Part shown: positions 29,574-38,075 of the stretch, piece after piece
Layout of the letters: the number at the start of each line of letters is the position of its first letter
Numbering within the stretch: position 1 is the stretch's first letter
From: Alteromonas sp. RKMC-009
GTDB lineage: Bacteria; Pseudomonadota; Gammaproteobacteria; Enterobacterales; Alteromonadaceae
Assembly: GCF_003584565.2 (NCBI RefSeq)
Contig: NZ_CP031010.1
Location: forward strand, 992,001-1,056,000
Direction: 5' to 3'
Length of the DNA stretch: 64,000 nucleotides
The notes under the pieces: generated by a model
The model's database searches: none
What the model saw: the letters and a program-made list of their open reading frames with translations, nothing else
What the model was told of the DNA's origin: nothing
Program-made: the position numbers and the translations under genes

Positions 29574-30671
29574 ATGACGCCATGGGAAAAATATCAGCAA
29601 GATTTGCAGTTGCCCACGTTTAAACATGATCCTGCGCAGGAAAATGCAGTCAGAGCGCTTCAGCGGTTATACGATGATCTCATCAAAGCGCCGCCATCTT
29701 CCGGATTCGGTGCAAGCATCAAAAAACTGTTCGGCAAGCAGCCAGTATCAAAGCCGGTAACCGGTATTTATTTTTACGGCGGTGTAGGCCGGGGTAAAAC
29801 GTATCTGGTCGATACCTTTTTTGAATGTCTGCCTTTCAGTAAAAAATCACGGGTGCATTTTCACCGTTTTATGCACCGCGTTCATGACGAGCTGAAAACC
29901 CTTCCTAATGAACCGGATCCGCTGAAAATTGTGGCTGACAGACTGGCCAGTGAAGCCCGTGTAATCTGTTTCGATGAATTCTTTGTGTCCGACATCACCG
30001 ATGCCATGATTCTTGGCACCCTGATGCAGGAGTTGTTTTCCCGTGGGATAACCCTGGTAGCGACATCGAATATTGTGCCTGATGAACTGTATAAGAACGG
30101 CTTACAGCGGGCCCGCTTCTTACCGGCTATTGATCTCATTAATAAACACACTGAAGTGATTAATGTGGACAGTGGTATTGATTACCGGCTTCGTACTCTG
30201 GAGCAGGCAGAAATTTTTCATTCACCGCTGGATGCCGATGGCGATAAGCACCTGCATGAGTATTTTGAGCAACTGGCACCGGAAAATTATCAGACCGGCG
30301 AGATGATAGAGGTGAACAACCGTAAAATACCTACCCGCCGCAGTGCTGAAGGGGTGTTGTCTATCGAGTTTTCCGCACTTTGTGAAGGGCCGCGCAGCCA
30401 GAGCGACTACATTGAATTGAGCCGCTGTTATCATTCGGTGCTGGTTGCCAACGTGAAGCAAATGGGAGCAAATAACGATGACACCGCCCGCCGTTTCATT
30501 GCGATGGTGGATGAATTCTACGAACGCCACGTTAAACTTATAATGACCGCCGAAGTGGGACTGGAGCAGCTGTACACTGAAGGCCGGCTGAATTTTGAGT
30601 TTCGCCGGTGCCTGAGCCGCCTGAAAGAAATGCAATCCAGAGAATATCTGGGCAGGGAACATTTACCCTGA
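29574..30671 (+). CDS. zapE: cell-division ATPase ZapE (AFG1-like)
   Basis: About 365 residues from MTPWEKYQQDL, the usual family start. P-loop ATPase with GGVGRGKT Walker A, VICFDEFFVSDITDA Walker B and TSNIVPDELYKNGLQRARFLP; ends in ECLSRLKEMQSREYL-like RRCLSRLKEMQS. ZapE associates with the Z-ring and influences constriction. Start chosen because GGGAG precedes and the 22 residues upstream are not conserved in the family. Confidence 0.92.
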   Translation: MTPWEKYQQDLQLPTFKHDPAQENAVRALQRLYDDLIKAPPSSGFGASIKKLFGKQPVSKPVTGIYFYGGVGRGKTYLVDTFFECLPFSKKSRVHFHRFMHRVHDELKTLPNEPDPLKIVADRLASEARVICFDEFFVSDITDAMILGTLMQELFSRGITLVATSNIVPDELYKNGLQRARFLPAIDLINKHTEVINVDSGIDYRLRTLEQAEIFHSPLDADGDKHLHEYFEQLAPENYQTGEMIEVNNRKIPTRRSAEGVLSIEFSALCEGPRSQSDYIELSRCYHSVLVANVKQMGANNDDTARRFIAMVDEFYERHVKLIMTAEVGLEQLYTEGRLNFEFRRCLSRLKEMQSREYLGREHLP

Positions 30672-30791
30672 GTTAGCGGGCGAACACTGTTAACTCAGCG
30701 GCAAAGCCGGTAAACTGCACGACAATTTTTAAACTGTGCCTGAATTTTTTCACGGGCATTGTCAGATAAAAGTACGATACAGAGACCTAAG

Positions 30792-31514
30792 ATGGGCAGA
30801 GCATTTGAAGTAAGAAAGAACGCCATGGCCAAAACGGCTGGCGCAAAAACCAAAGTTTATTCTAAATACGGTAAAGAAATTTACGTGTGCGCGAAGAACG
30901 GTGGTCCTGACCCGGATACCAACCTGTCGCTCAAGCGTCTGATGGAAAAAGCGAAAAAAGATCAGGTGCCGAGCCACGTTATCGAAAAAGCCATTGATAA
31001 AGCTGTAGGTGGTGCCGGTGAAGATTTTGTGCCTGCACGTTACGAAGGCTTCGGTCCGGGTAACTGCATGGTGATTGTTGACTGTCTGACTGACAACAAT
31101 AACCGCACCATTACCGACGTTCGTAATTGCTTCACTAAAACTAATGCCAAAATCGGTGGTCCCGGTGCAGTAGCTCACATGTTCGACCATCAGGCGATTT
31201 TCCAGTTTGCCGGTGATGATGAAGATGCCGTGCTGGAAGTATTAATGGAAGCCGATGTAGACGTGACTGAAGTGGAATGTGAAGACGGTAAAATTACTGT
31301 TTATGCACCCCATACAGAGTTCTACAGTGTGAAAACTGCATTGACTGAAGCGTATCCTGATATCACCTTAGATGCCGAAGAAATCAGTTTTATTCCACAG
31401 ACTGAAGTAGAGATCAGTGAAGAAGATATGCCCATGTTTGAGAAATTCATGGACATGCTGAACGACTGTGATGACGTGCAGGACGTTTATCACAACGCCA
31501 TCACGCCAAACTAA
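30792..31514 (+). CDS. YebC/PmpR-family protein of the YeeN type
   Basis: 240 residues. YebC/TACO1 proteins help ribosomes through proline stretches and have also been described as transcription regulators. Start taken at [35 protein letters not shown]-start and the ...SKYGKEIY block match the YeeN branch rather than the canonical MAGHSKWANI YebC branch. Central [24 protein letters not shown] and C-terminal DDVQDVYHN are typical. Terminator directly behind. Confidence 0.88.
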   Translation: MGRAFEVRKNAMAKTAGAKTKVYSKYGKEIYVCAKNGGPDPDTNLSLKRLMEKAKKDQVPSHVIEKAIDKAVGGAGEDFVPARYEGFGPGNCMVIVDCLTDNNNRTITDVRNCFTKTNAKIGGPGAVAHMFDHQAIFQFAGDDEDAVLEVLMEADVDVTEVECEDGKITVYAPHTEFYSVKTALTEAYPDITLDAEEISFIPQTEVEISEEDMPMFEKFMDMLNDCDDVQDVYHNAITPN

Positions 31515-31532
31515 GCTGTACAAGACAATTTA

Positions 31533-31560
31533 AAAAGGACTTCCGTTTGAAGTCCTTTTT
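31533..31560 (+). terminator. rho-independent terminator after the yebC-like gene
   Basis: AAAAAGGACTT / AAGTCCTTTTT stem with a seven-base loop and T run. Confidence 0.88.
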
Positions 31561-31619
31561 TTGTTTGTGAACAAGTATTATGGTCGCTTACGTGTAAAAA
31601 CTTCTGTAGAATGCGCGCC

Positions 31620-31967
<348 letters not shown>

Positions 31968-32194
31968 TTCTAAAAACTCCAAAAAATCTTTTAGATCCTA
32001 TCTCGTTGAATTGGCTGGTTTTCGGTCGATAGTTCATAATAAAGTATCAGTTAAGATAATATTTACCTGTAGAGAACTAATACAAATCGCGCTTTAATAC
32101 GTAGGCATCGGGACAAATTAATTTGCAGGACAGAATAGCCAGAGGTTATCTGAAGCAAATTACTACAATAAGTATTTACCCATAAGGAGATCTC

Positions 32195-33817
32195 ATGGGA
32201 CAGGCAAAGTTAAGCATTCTCGCTACCGCAGTTGTGTTGGGATTAACCGGTTGTGGTGGTTCAAGTTCAAGTGTTGATGATACCCGCGAACCGACAAACA
32301 CCGCGCCGGTTGCCGAAGCCGGCAGTGCGCAGGACGTGGCGACAGGCACCGAAGTTTCTCTGTCAGGCGCAGGCAGCTCTGATGCCGATGGTGATTCTTT
32401 AACATACACGTGGGCATTTACATCTGTGCCTTCAGGCAGTGATGCAACCCTATCCGGCGCGTCCGCTGTTTCTGCTGCATTCACACCGGATGTAGACGGT
32501 GAGTACATCGTTTCTCTGGTGGTTAACGACGGCACAGTAAACAGTGCTTCCGACACTGTCGTGGTAACTGCCACCGCTGCGAATACCGCGCCGGTTGCTG
32601 ATGCCGGTGCCGATCAAAACGTTCCGACTTCTTCAGTTGTTACTTTAAATGGTGGAGACAGTACAGATGCAGATGGCGACAGTCTGACTTTCAGCTGGTC
32701 GTTTTCTTCCCAACCTGCCGGCAGCACTGCTGAATTAAGTAATGCTGCGTCTGCATCACCTACCTTTACACCGGATGTTGACGGTGAATATACCATTGCT
32801 CTGACAGTCAACGACGGCACTACAGACAGTGAAAGTGACGACGTAATTGTCACGGCCAGTACCGAAAATTCTGCGCCTGTAGCAGAAGCCGGTGCTACTC
32901 AGAACGTTACACTGGCAACCCTGGTAACATTAGACGGTTCCGCCAGTAGTGATGCTGACGGTGATACACTGACTTATTCCTGGACCATTGCTTCAGCACC
33001 TGAAGCTAACACCGCAGTACTTGGCGGAGCAACGACAGCTGCCCCGACCTTTACGCCGGATGCAGAAGGTGAATATGTTGTTTCACTTATTGTAAATGAC
33101 GGCACAGTTGATAGTGCTGAAGACAGTGTGACTATTAATGTGGCGAGTGGTAACTCGGCACCTGTAGCGAATGCGGGTGAAGATCAGAATGTTGCAACTG
33201 GCGATACTGTTCAACTTGACGGTGCGGCAAGTACTGACTCGGATAATGATGCATTAACTTACGCATGGAGCTTTGTTTCAAAACCCACAGACAGTACAGC
33301 GACACTGAATGACGATACTGCTGCAGATCCTACATTCACTGCGGATTTGGCGGGTAGCTATGTATTGTCGCTTGTGGTTAACGATGGCACGGTCAGCAGT
33401 GCTGCAGACAACGTGCAAATTGAAGCCGTTGATCCACGGGTGAGATTATTCCGTAAGAGCGGTTCGTCGGATACATATAATGAGTTCAGCGTAAGCTCTC
33501 AGTTTGCCGGTAACTTCTCCCGTGAAGTCTCTGATCCGCCTCCTGAGTCTGTTACTCTGGTTACCCTGAAGTTGCTTGCTGAAGGTGGCGATTTCACCGT
33601 AACAAATGTGTCAGCCTCAGATTCACGAAACGTAGTTGTCCCATTCTTTACTGGTATCGAAAACGGTACGGTACTGACTAAGGGCACCGAAGTGATTGTG
33701 ACTCTGGACTCTCCGCCTACAGGTGGTCAGGCAACCTCACTGACCTACACATTTGAGATTGAAGAAACAGGCGAAACATTCCTGGCGGTATACCAGTTCA
33801 GTACCACTACACCATAA
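32195..33817 (+). CDS. PKD-repeat lipoprotein
   Basis: 540 residues. Lipobox LTGC at residues 17-20 followed by GGSSSS, so a cell-envelope lipoprotein. Four PKD-like repeats of about 90 residues each occupy residues 35-410, recognised by APVAEAG/APVADAGADQNV starts, SSDADGDSLTYTW cores and GEYVVSLVVNDGTV ends. The last 130 residues are a separate beta-rich domain. PKD repeats mediate binding or spacing at the surface. AAGGAG before the ATG supports the start; the low divergence between repeats suggests recent duplication. Confidence 0.85.
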   Translation: MGQAKLSILATAVVLGLTGCGGSSSSVDDTREPTNTAPVAEAGSAQDVATGTEVSLSGAGSSDADGDSLTYTWAFTSVPSGSDATLSGASAVSAAFTPDVDGEYIVSLVVNDGTVNSASDTVVVTATAANTAPVADAGADQNVPTSSVVTLNGGDSTDADGDSLTFSWSFSSQPAGSTAELSNAASASPTFTPDVDGEYTIALTVNDGTTDSESDDVIVTASTENSAPVAEAGATQNVTLATLVTLDGSASSDADGDTLTYSWTIASAPEANTAVLGGATTAAPTFTPDAEGEYVVSLIVNDGTVDSAEDSVTINVASGNSAPVANAGEDQNVATGDTVQLDGAASTDSDNDALTYAWSFVSKPTDSTATLNDDTAADPTFTADLAGSYVLSLVVNDGTVSSAADNVQIEAVDPRVRLFRKSGSSDTYNEFSVSSQFAGNFSREVSDPPPESVTLVTLKLLAEGGDFTVTNVSASDSRNVVVPFFTGIENGTVLTKGTEVIVTLDSPPTGGQATSLTYTFEIEETGETFLAVYQFSTTTP

Positions 33818-33842
33818 TGTGATACTCACTGAAAAACTAACG

Positions 33843-33870
33843 AAAATGCGCTCTTATGAGCGCATTTTTT
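33843..33870. terminator. bidirectional terminator
   Basis: AAAATGCGCTC / GAGCGCATTTTTT hairpin between the PKD lipoprotein gene and a convergent gene; A/T runs on both sides suit both directions. Confidence 0.85.
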
Positions 33871-34399
33871 ATTGGAAGCGTTTGTGATGAATAGTGTTGT
33901 CGTTTGCGCTGTTGAGCATGAAATCAGGCACTGAACGATAGCGGGGTGAATTGGTTGCACCGTTGTTTTGTTTAGCACTGTGCCAGCTGAATTGGAATAA
34001 TGTCATCTTTCCATCCTGACCGGATGCAATAATAACCGGCGTTTTCTTTGTCAGTGCGCCGCAACTTTCCGTAATTAAATCCTGAACCTTTTCCTCAATA
34101 ACAGCTTGTAACGAGGTATTAAGGAAGACGGCATTACATACATTAACTTGTGCGGCTAATGAAAGTGCACTGGTGGCACTAAGAGGCATAACACGGCTGG
34201 TCAGTAGCAAAGGGTCATTGTCTTCAGTGGCTCTCAGCTCATTTATCCAGTCGATATTCACCGGGAGCCAGTGGATGTCGTGCTGAGACGGGGTTAACTG
34301 CCGGCAGGTTTGTTTGACTGTGCTCATAAGATTGCCTGCAAACGCCCTGTGATGCTCACCAAAACCGTGAATAACAACTGCTATAACGTGGTTTGACAT
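33869..34399 (-). CDS. hypothetical protein with an alpha/beta-hydrolase-like start
   Basis: 176 residues, no signal peptide. The first strand and turn, VIAVVIHGFGEHH, look like the oxyanion HG-motif of an alpha/beta hydrolase, but no GxSxG nucleophile elbow is seen later and the length is short, so it may be a degenerate or unrelated Rossmann-like fold. I do not recognise the family. Isolated, convergent with the lipoprotein. Confidence 0.55.
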   Translation of the reverse strand: MSNHVIAVVIHGFGEHHRAFAGNLMSTVKQTCRQLTPSQHDIHWLPVNIDWINELRATEDNDPLLLTSRVMPLSATSALSLAAQVNVCNAVFLNTSLQAVIEEKVQDLITESCGALTKKTPVIIASGQDGKMTLFQFSWHSAKQNNGATNSPRYRSVPDFMLNSANDNTIHHKRFQ

Positions 34400-34744
34400 C
34401 TTGTCCTCTCTGACATTCTTATTTATTTAAAGTGTTTATGCAGATACCAGTGAGCCATTCAGGCGGTTTCTCTCACACTTTTTAAGAATAAATCTCATTA
34501 ATTTTCAAATAATCAATGGTGATTGAAATTTGTGCTTTCTCTGCAGGTGTTGTGTTTCAATGGCTTAGCTGACACAAGATAGCCATATTGTGCTTTTTTT
34601 CTTATATATAGAGTGCTGTAAATAAGCCTTTAAGAAGCGGTCGCGATCTGCGATAGGCATTGATTTAACTGGCGTTAGCCGATATGGTTGGAAGCACAAA
34701 AGCAATAAAGTACTCAAAAATTTTTACCCGGATTAGGAACACCC
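34400..34744 (+). promoter_or_regulatory. upstream region of the ECF sigma operon
   Basis: 345 AT-rich bases without a gene. It must hold the promoter of the operon starting at 34745. A loose inverted repeat TTGTGT / ACACAA spans about 34549-34577. I found no convincing -24/-12 element and no clear ECF -35 AAC motif. Confidence 0.4.
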
Positions 34745-35497
34745 GTGACGCACCCCGCCGCACTTATTGAACGCATCGTTCAGGGTGATAAAAATGCAGA
34801 AAGGCAGCTCGTAGAAAATTACTATCAGGGGCTGCTTTTTATTTTATACCGACAAACCGATTCATTATCGCTGGCTGAAGATCTCACTCAGGATACATTC
34901 GTCGTTGTTCTCAGAAAATTGCGCGATGGTGATCTCCGCAATCCGGATGCGCTGTCTTCTTTTATTCGCCAGACAGGTATTAATACGCTGATTGCCTACC
35001 GGCGTTTGCAAACCCGCAGACAAACTGATGTTTCACATCTTACCGACACGTTTGCTGCGCAAAACCCTACTTTGCTGCACCAACTGCACGAGCGTGATGC
35101 GTCAAATCTGGTTCTCCGGGTGTTAAATCAACTGGGTACAGAAAGAGATCGGGAAATTCTCAGTCGTTTTTATCTGCATGATGAGGACAAAAGCACCATT
35201 TGCGACAGTCTGGATTTGACGCCGGCTCACTTTGACCGTGTATTATTTCGTGCAAGACAGCGTCTCAGACAACTTATCGAAGGTGATGATGAAGCTGCTT
35301 CCAATGTCAGGCAGATTATCGATGGTGTCATCGTGCTGATGCTGCTTGCGCCTGTAGGCGGGCAGAATGCTTTTTCTCCGCAATTTATCTCTTTTACGGA
35401 AGAGGTGAGAGTTTCCGTCTCTCACAAGCACTTTAATGGACAGAATGGCCGGATACCACAATCAGGCCAAAAAACTGACCAGGCCTTTTATGTCTGA
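34745..35497 (+). CDS. ECF-type RNA polymerase sigma factor
   Basis: 250 residues from GTG with TTAGGAA upstream. Sigma region 2 (about residues 18-85; EDLTQDTFVVVLRKLRDG) and region 4 (about 125-180; ILSRFYLHDEDKSTICDSLDLTPAHFDRVLFRARQRLRQLI) are clear. A C-terminal extension of about 65 residues contains a hydrophobic patch (GVIVLMLLAPVGG) not found in ordinary ECF factors. It overlaps the next gene by eight bases. The following genes (membrane-anchored protein, peroxidase, CHAT protein) are probably its regulon. Confidence 0.88.
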   Translation: MTHPAALIERIVQGDKNAERQLVENYYQGLLFILYRQTDSLSLAEDLTQDTFVVVLRKLRDGDLRNPDALSSFIRQTGINTLIAYRRLQTRRQTDVSHLTDTFAAQNPTLLHQLHERDASNLVLRVLNQLGTERDREILSRFYLHDEDKSTICDSLDLTPAHFDRVLFRARQRLRQLIEGDDEAASNVRQIIDGVIVLMLLAPVGGQNAFSPQFISFTEEVRVSVSHKHFNGQNGRIPQSGQKTDQAFYV

Positions 35498-36101
35498 AAA
35501 ATATAATGATGAATTCACCCGGCGTTATCTTGCTAAGCAGCTGACTCTTGATGAAGAAATTGCCTTTGAAGTTGCTATGCTCGATTCAAATGAGCTGACG
35601 GAACAAGTGATACTTAGCCAGTCACTAAGTCAGGCTGTACCTGATGTGGCCGTATTACCTCAGAAAGTCAGAAAGACAGCCTCGTTGCCAGCATGGGGAG
35701 CTTTTGCTCTCGCCGCCGGAATCTCAGCCTGGATTTGGCTACCGGCAGCTCTGGTAACATCCGGACCGGAAGTGAGTCCGGCAATTGTTTATCTTGAAGA
35801 TTTTCGTAGTCACGTGACTCAACCTGTGACTTTACATTTCAATGACGGTGAGCAATTTAAAGTCATCGTCAGTGATGCACCGCCAGACTTTAGCGGCTCT
35901 GTTTACGCACTCCTGACCAATGCAAAGGGAGAAGAAATTGAGTCGCGGCTATTGAAGCCGAATGATAATAATGAAATCACGCTGGTTATCCGTGCCGGAG
36001 ATATCGATAACGGAAATTATCAGCTGATTCTGTCCCGTCATGGTGGCAATAATGATAATACTGAGATCAACCGGTTCTCCCTGGAAGTAAAAAAGGACTA
36101 A
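35490..36101 (+). CDS. membrane-anchored anti-sigma-like protein
   Basis: About 203 residues from MSEKYNDEFTRRYL; the N-terminal 80 residues are acidic and cytoplasmic, followed by one membrane segment (LPAWGAFALAAGISAWIWLPAALV) and a periplasmic beta-rich domain of about 110 residues. This layout, and the eight-base overlap with an ECF sigma gene, fits an anti-sigma factor, but no HxxxCxxC zinc-binding anti-sigma motif is present, so the assignment is by position and topology only. The longer frame from 35436 lacks a ribosome site. Confidence 0.65.
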   Translation: MSEKYNDEFTRRYLAKQLTLDEEIAFEVAMLDSNELTEQVILSQSLSQAVPDVAVLPQKVRKTASLPAWGAFALAAGISAWIWLPAALVTSGPEVSPAIVYLEDFRSHVTQPVTLHFNDGEQFKVIVSDAPPDFSGSVYALLTNAKGEEIESRLLKPNDNNEITLVIRAGDIDNGNYQLILSRHGGNNDNTEINRFSLEVKKD

Positions 36102-36104
36102 AAA

Positions 36105-37580
36105 ATGGGTGGTGAAGATAGGGATTATCTTTTCGGAAAAACACGGATGCCGCTGCCTGCTAAAGAGGAAATTGCAGAGATGGTCGCTGCAATTATTCCC
36201 TGGTCCGATCCCATTTCCGAAACGCCTGAGGCTCCTTACACCTCTGCTGGCATGCAAGCGTTACTGACACCGGTCAGTGAAAACCCTGTTCACCCTCCGG
36301 AGCAGTCAGTAAGCGAAAATGTTGTCAAAATTCCTCTGAATCCCGGCAAGTTACCGGCAGGATTTACTTATTGGGGGCAGTGGATAGCCCACGACATTAT
36401 TTCACCCACTCATCCGGCACAGAATCACTATTCATCAAGGCAAGTCTCTCCGGCTTTGAATATGGACAGCCTCTACGGTGAATCAGGAAGTTTACCTCCG
36501 CACTGGCTTACCGATGAGCAGGGCTTTTTCAGATTGCCTGATAATGACTGGGATTGTTTGCGCGATAATTGTGGTACGCCCCTGCTGTTCGAACCCCGTA
36601 ACAATGACAATGCGATAATTCTTCAATTTCACAGTCAGTGGCAGCGCATTCACAACCGTATACTGGGAAGCTTATGCCAATCGCCGGAGCGCGAGTTACC
36701 TCACCTCTGCGAGGACGTGTCATGGTTTCGTAAAGCGCAACAAATTACCGTCGCTTTATTTCACCATCTGGTTATTCATGAATGGTTGCCTGCCATTCTG
36801 GACCGGCAGGTTTATGACTATTACTTTTCTGAACAGCCGCCCGCTGTCACCATACTCGGGAGCGACGAATACATATCAAGAGTGCCCTATGAATTCAGTC
36901 ACGCAGCGTTTCGTTTCGGGCACAGTATGGTGCGCGAAACCTATAAACTTCGTGGAAATGACAGTTTCACATTACATGCACTGCTGACTCATCAGGCTGA
37001 AAGAGGAAAGGCCATTCCGCCCATTGACTGGTCATTGTTTTTCGGCGAGTTTGCTCAGGAAGTTCAGCCTATTAACTTAATTGTAGTGTCCGGCATGGGT
37101 GGGATACCGGTTTCCCGTAATATCGCAGAGCGCAATATTGCCGCTGGCATGAAAGCAGAATTGATGACAGTTCAGGAGTGTAAACAGTATCTTGAGGGAG
37201 AATACCCTGAACTGTTTAAGGGCTGCGGATTGACAATGGACGACAGCGAGTCACTGCTGACAGAGTTGAAGATGGATCCGATGAATCAGGCATCACTGTT
37301 TTATACCCTTCACAGGGAAAACCGCCTGCCGCTCTGGCCATTTCTGCTCGCCGAATCTTCCGCTCAGGAGGACAATCCGGGGCACAGAATGGGAAAACTG
37401 GGCAGCGTAATTATCGCTGATGTATTACTGCATGCCATCAATGCCGCGAAAAAACAGTTATTCCCGCTAAAAGAAACACAACAAGAACTCGCCATTTGTC
37501 TGGATCAGTTCAGCAAGCAGTGTGGCGTAGAAAACGCAGCATCTCTTACTATGTCTGCAATTTTATGTAAAAAGGAGTAA
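36105..37580 (+). CDS. animal-type haem peroxidase
   Basis: 491 residues. The animal haem peroxidase (peroxidase-cyclooxygenase) fold is shown by the distal His96 in YWGQWIAHDI, a LQFHSQWQRIHNRI helix (family: LxxxREHNR; the catalytic Arg is not in its normal place) and the proximal His273 in AFRFGHSMVRETY. Such enzymes use H2O2 to oxidise halides or organic substrates. No signal peptide is seen, which is unusual for bacterial members. AAGGA lies before the ATG, three bases behind the anti-sigma-like gene. Substrate unknown. Confidence 0.85.
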   Translation: MGGEDRDYLFGKTRMPLPAKEEIAEMVAAIIPWSDPISETPEAPYTSAGMQALLTPVSENPVHPPEQSVSENVVKIPLNPGKLPAGFTYWGQWIAHDIISPTHPAQNHYSSRQVSPALNMDSLYGESGSLPPHWLTDEQGFFRLPDNDWDCLRDNCGTPLLFEPRNNDNAIILQFHSQWQRIHNRILGSLCQSPERELPHLCEDVSWFRKAQQITVALFHHLVIHEWLPAILDRQVYDYYFSEQPPAVTILGSDEYISRVPYEFSHAAFRFGHSMVRETYKLRGNDSFTLHALLTHQAERGKAIPPIDWSLFFGEFAQEVQPINLIVVSGMGGIPVSRNIAERNIAAGMKAELMTVQECKQYLEGEYPELFKGCGLTMDDSESLLTELKMDPMNQASLFYTLHRENRLPLWPFLLAESSAQEDNPGHRMGKLGSVIIADVLLHAINAAKKQLFPLKETQQELAICLDQFSKQCGVENAASLTMSAILCKKE

Positions 37581-37586
37581 ACCACC

Positions 37587-38054
37587 GTGGAGTCTTTGAA
37601 AGACGGATACTGGCAAACCAGTAAAGCCGGCGTCAACTATGTTAATCACCGCACAATTGTCCCTTCGTTAAGTAGTTATCACCCTGAAGGGCTGGGACAA
37701 AACTATCCGGTAAAGTTCATCTTTGATGAGAAAAAAGGCACTTACCAGGTGGTTCTTGGCGGGTTATGGAATGGTACCGCGCAAGCTATTATGAAACTCA
37801 GCGAATTTAAGGTCATTGATAAATCGGGTATTTTTATTTCTAACACCATTCCTTTAGATGCAGCGCAGGGCACCGATGTGGCAGGTTTTAAATCGGTACG
37901 GGTTTCTATTGTAGCCTATGAATATGAGCATGAAGAAAAAACGGTACGGGAGTACACGTCAACACTCGCCTGGTTGAGAGATGGCCCGGCGGTCAACGAC
38001 GGTGATCCGTCAGAGCTCATTCTGACAAGCTATCGCTGGAAACACGACGACTGA
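37587..38054 (+). CDS. hypothetical protein between peroxidase and CHAT genes
   Basis: 155 residues from GTG with AAGGAG upstream (at the end of the peroxidase gene). Soluble, beta-rich, no signal peptide, no family motif that I recognise. Segments YPVKFIFDEKKGTYQVVLGG and LILTSYRWKHDD suggest a beta-sandwich. Its tight placement (6 bases after the peroxidase gene, 21 before the next) implies a shared function. Confidence 0.7.
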   Translation: MESLKDGYWQTSKAGVNYVNHRTIVPSLSSYHPEGLGQNYPVKFIFDEKKGTYQVVLGGLWNGTAQAIMKLSEFKVIDKSGIFISNTIPLDAAQGTDVAGFKSVRVSIVAYEYEHEEKTVREYTSTLAWLRDGPAVNDGDPSELILTSYRWKHDD

Positions 38055-38075
38055 AAAAACGGCAGGAACTGACGA

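Noticed and set aside
34690..34706. Sigma-54 element before the ECF operon
   Set aside because: TGGAAGCACAAAAGCA has the spacing but the -12 TTGC is AAGC, so the match is not credible.
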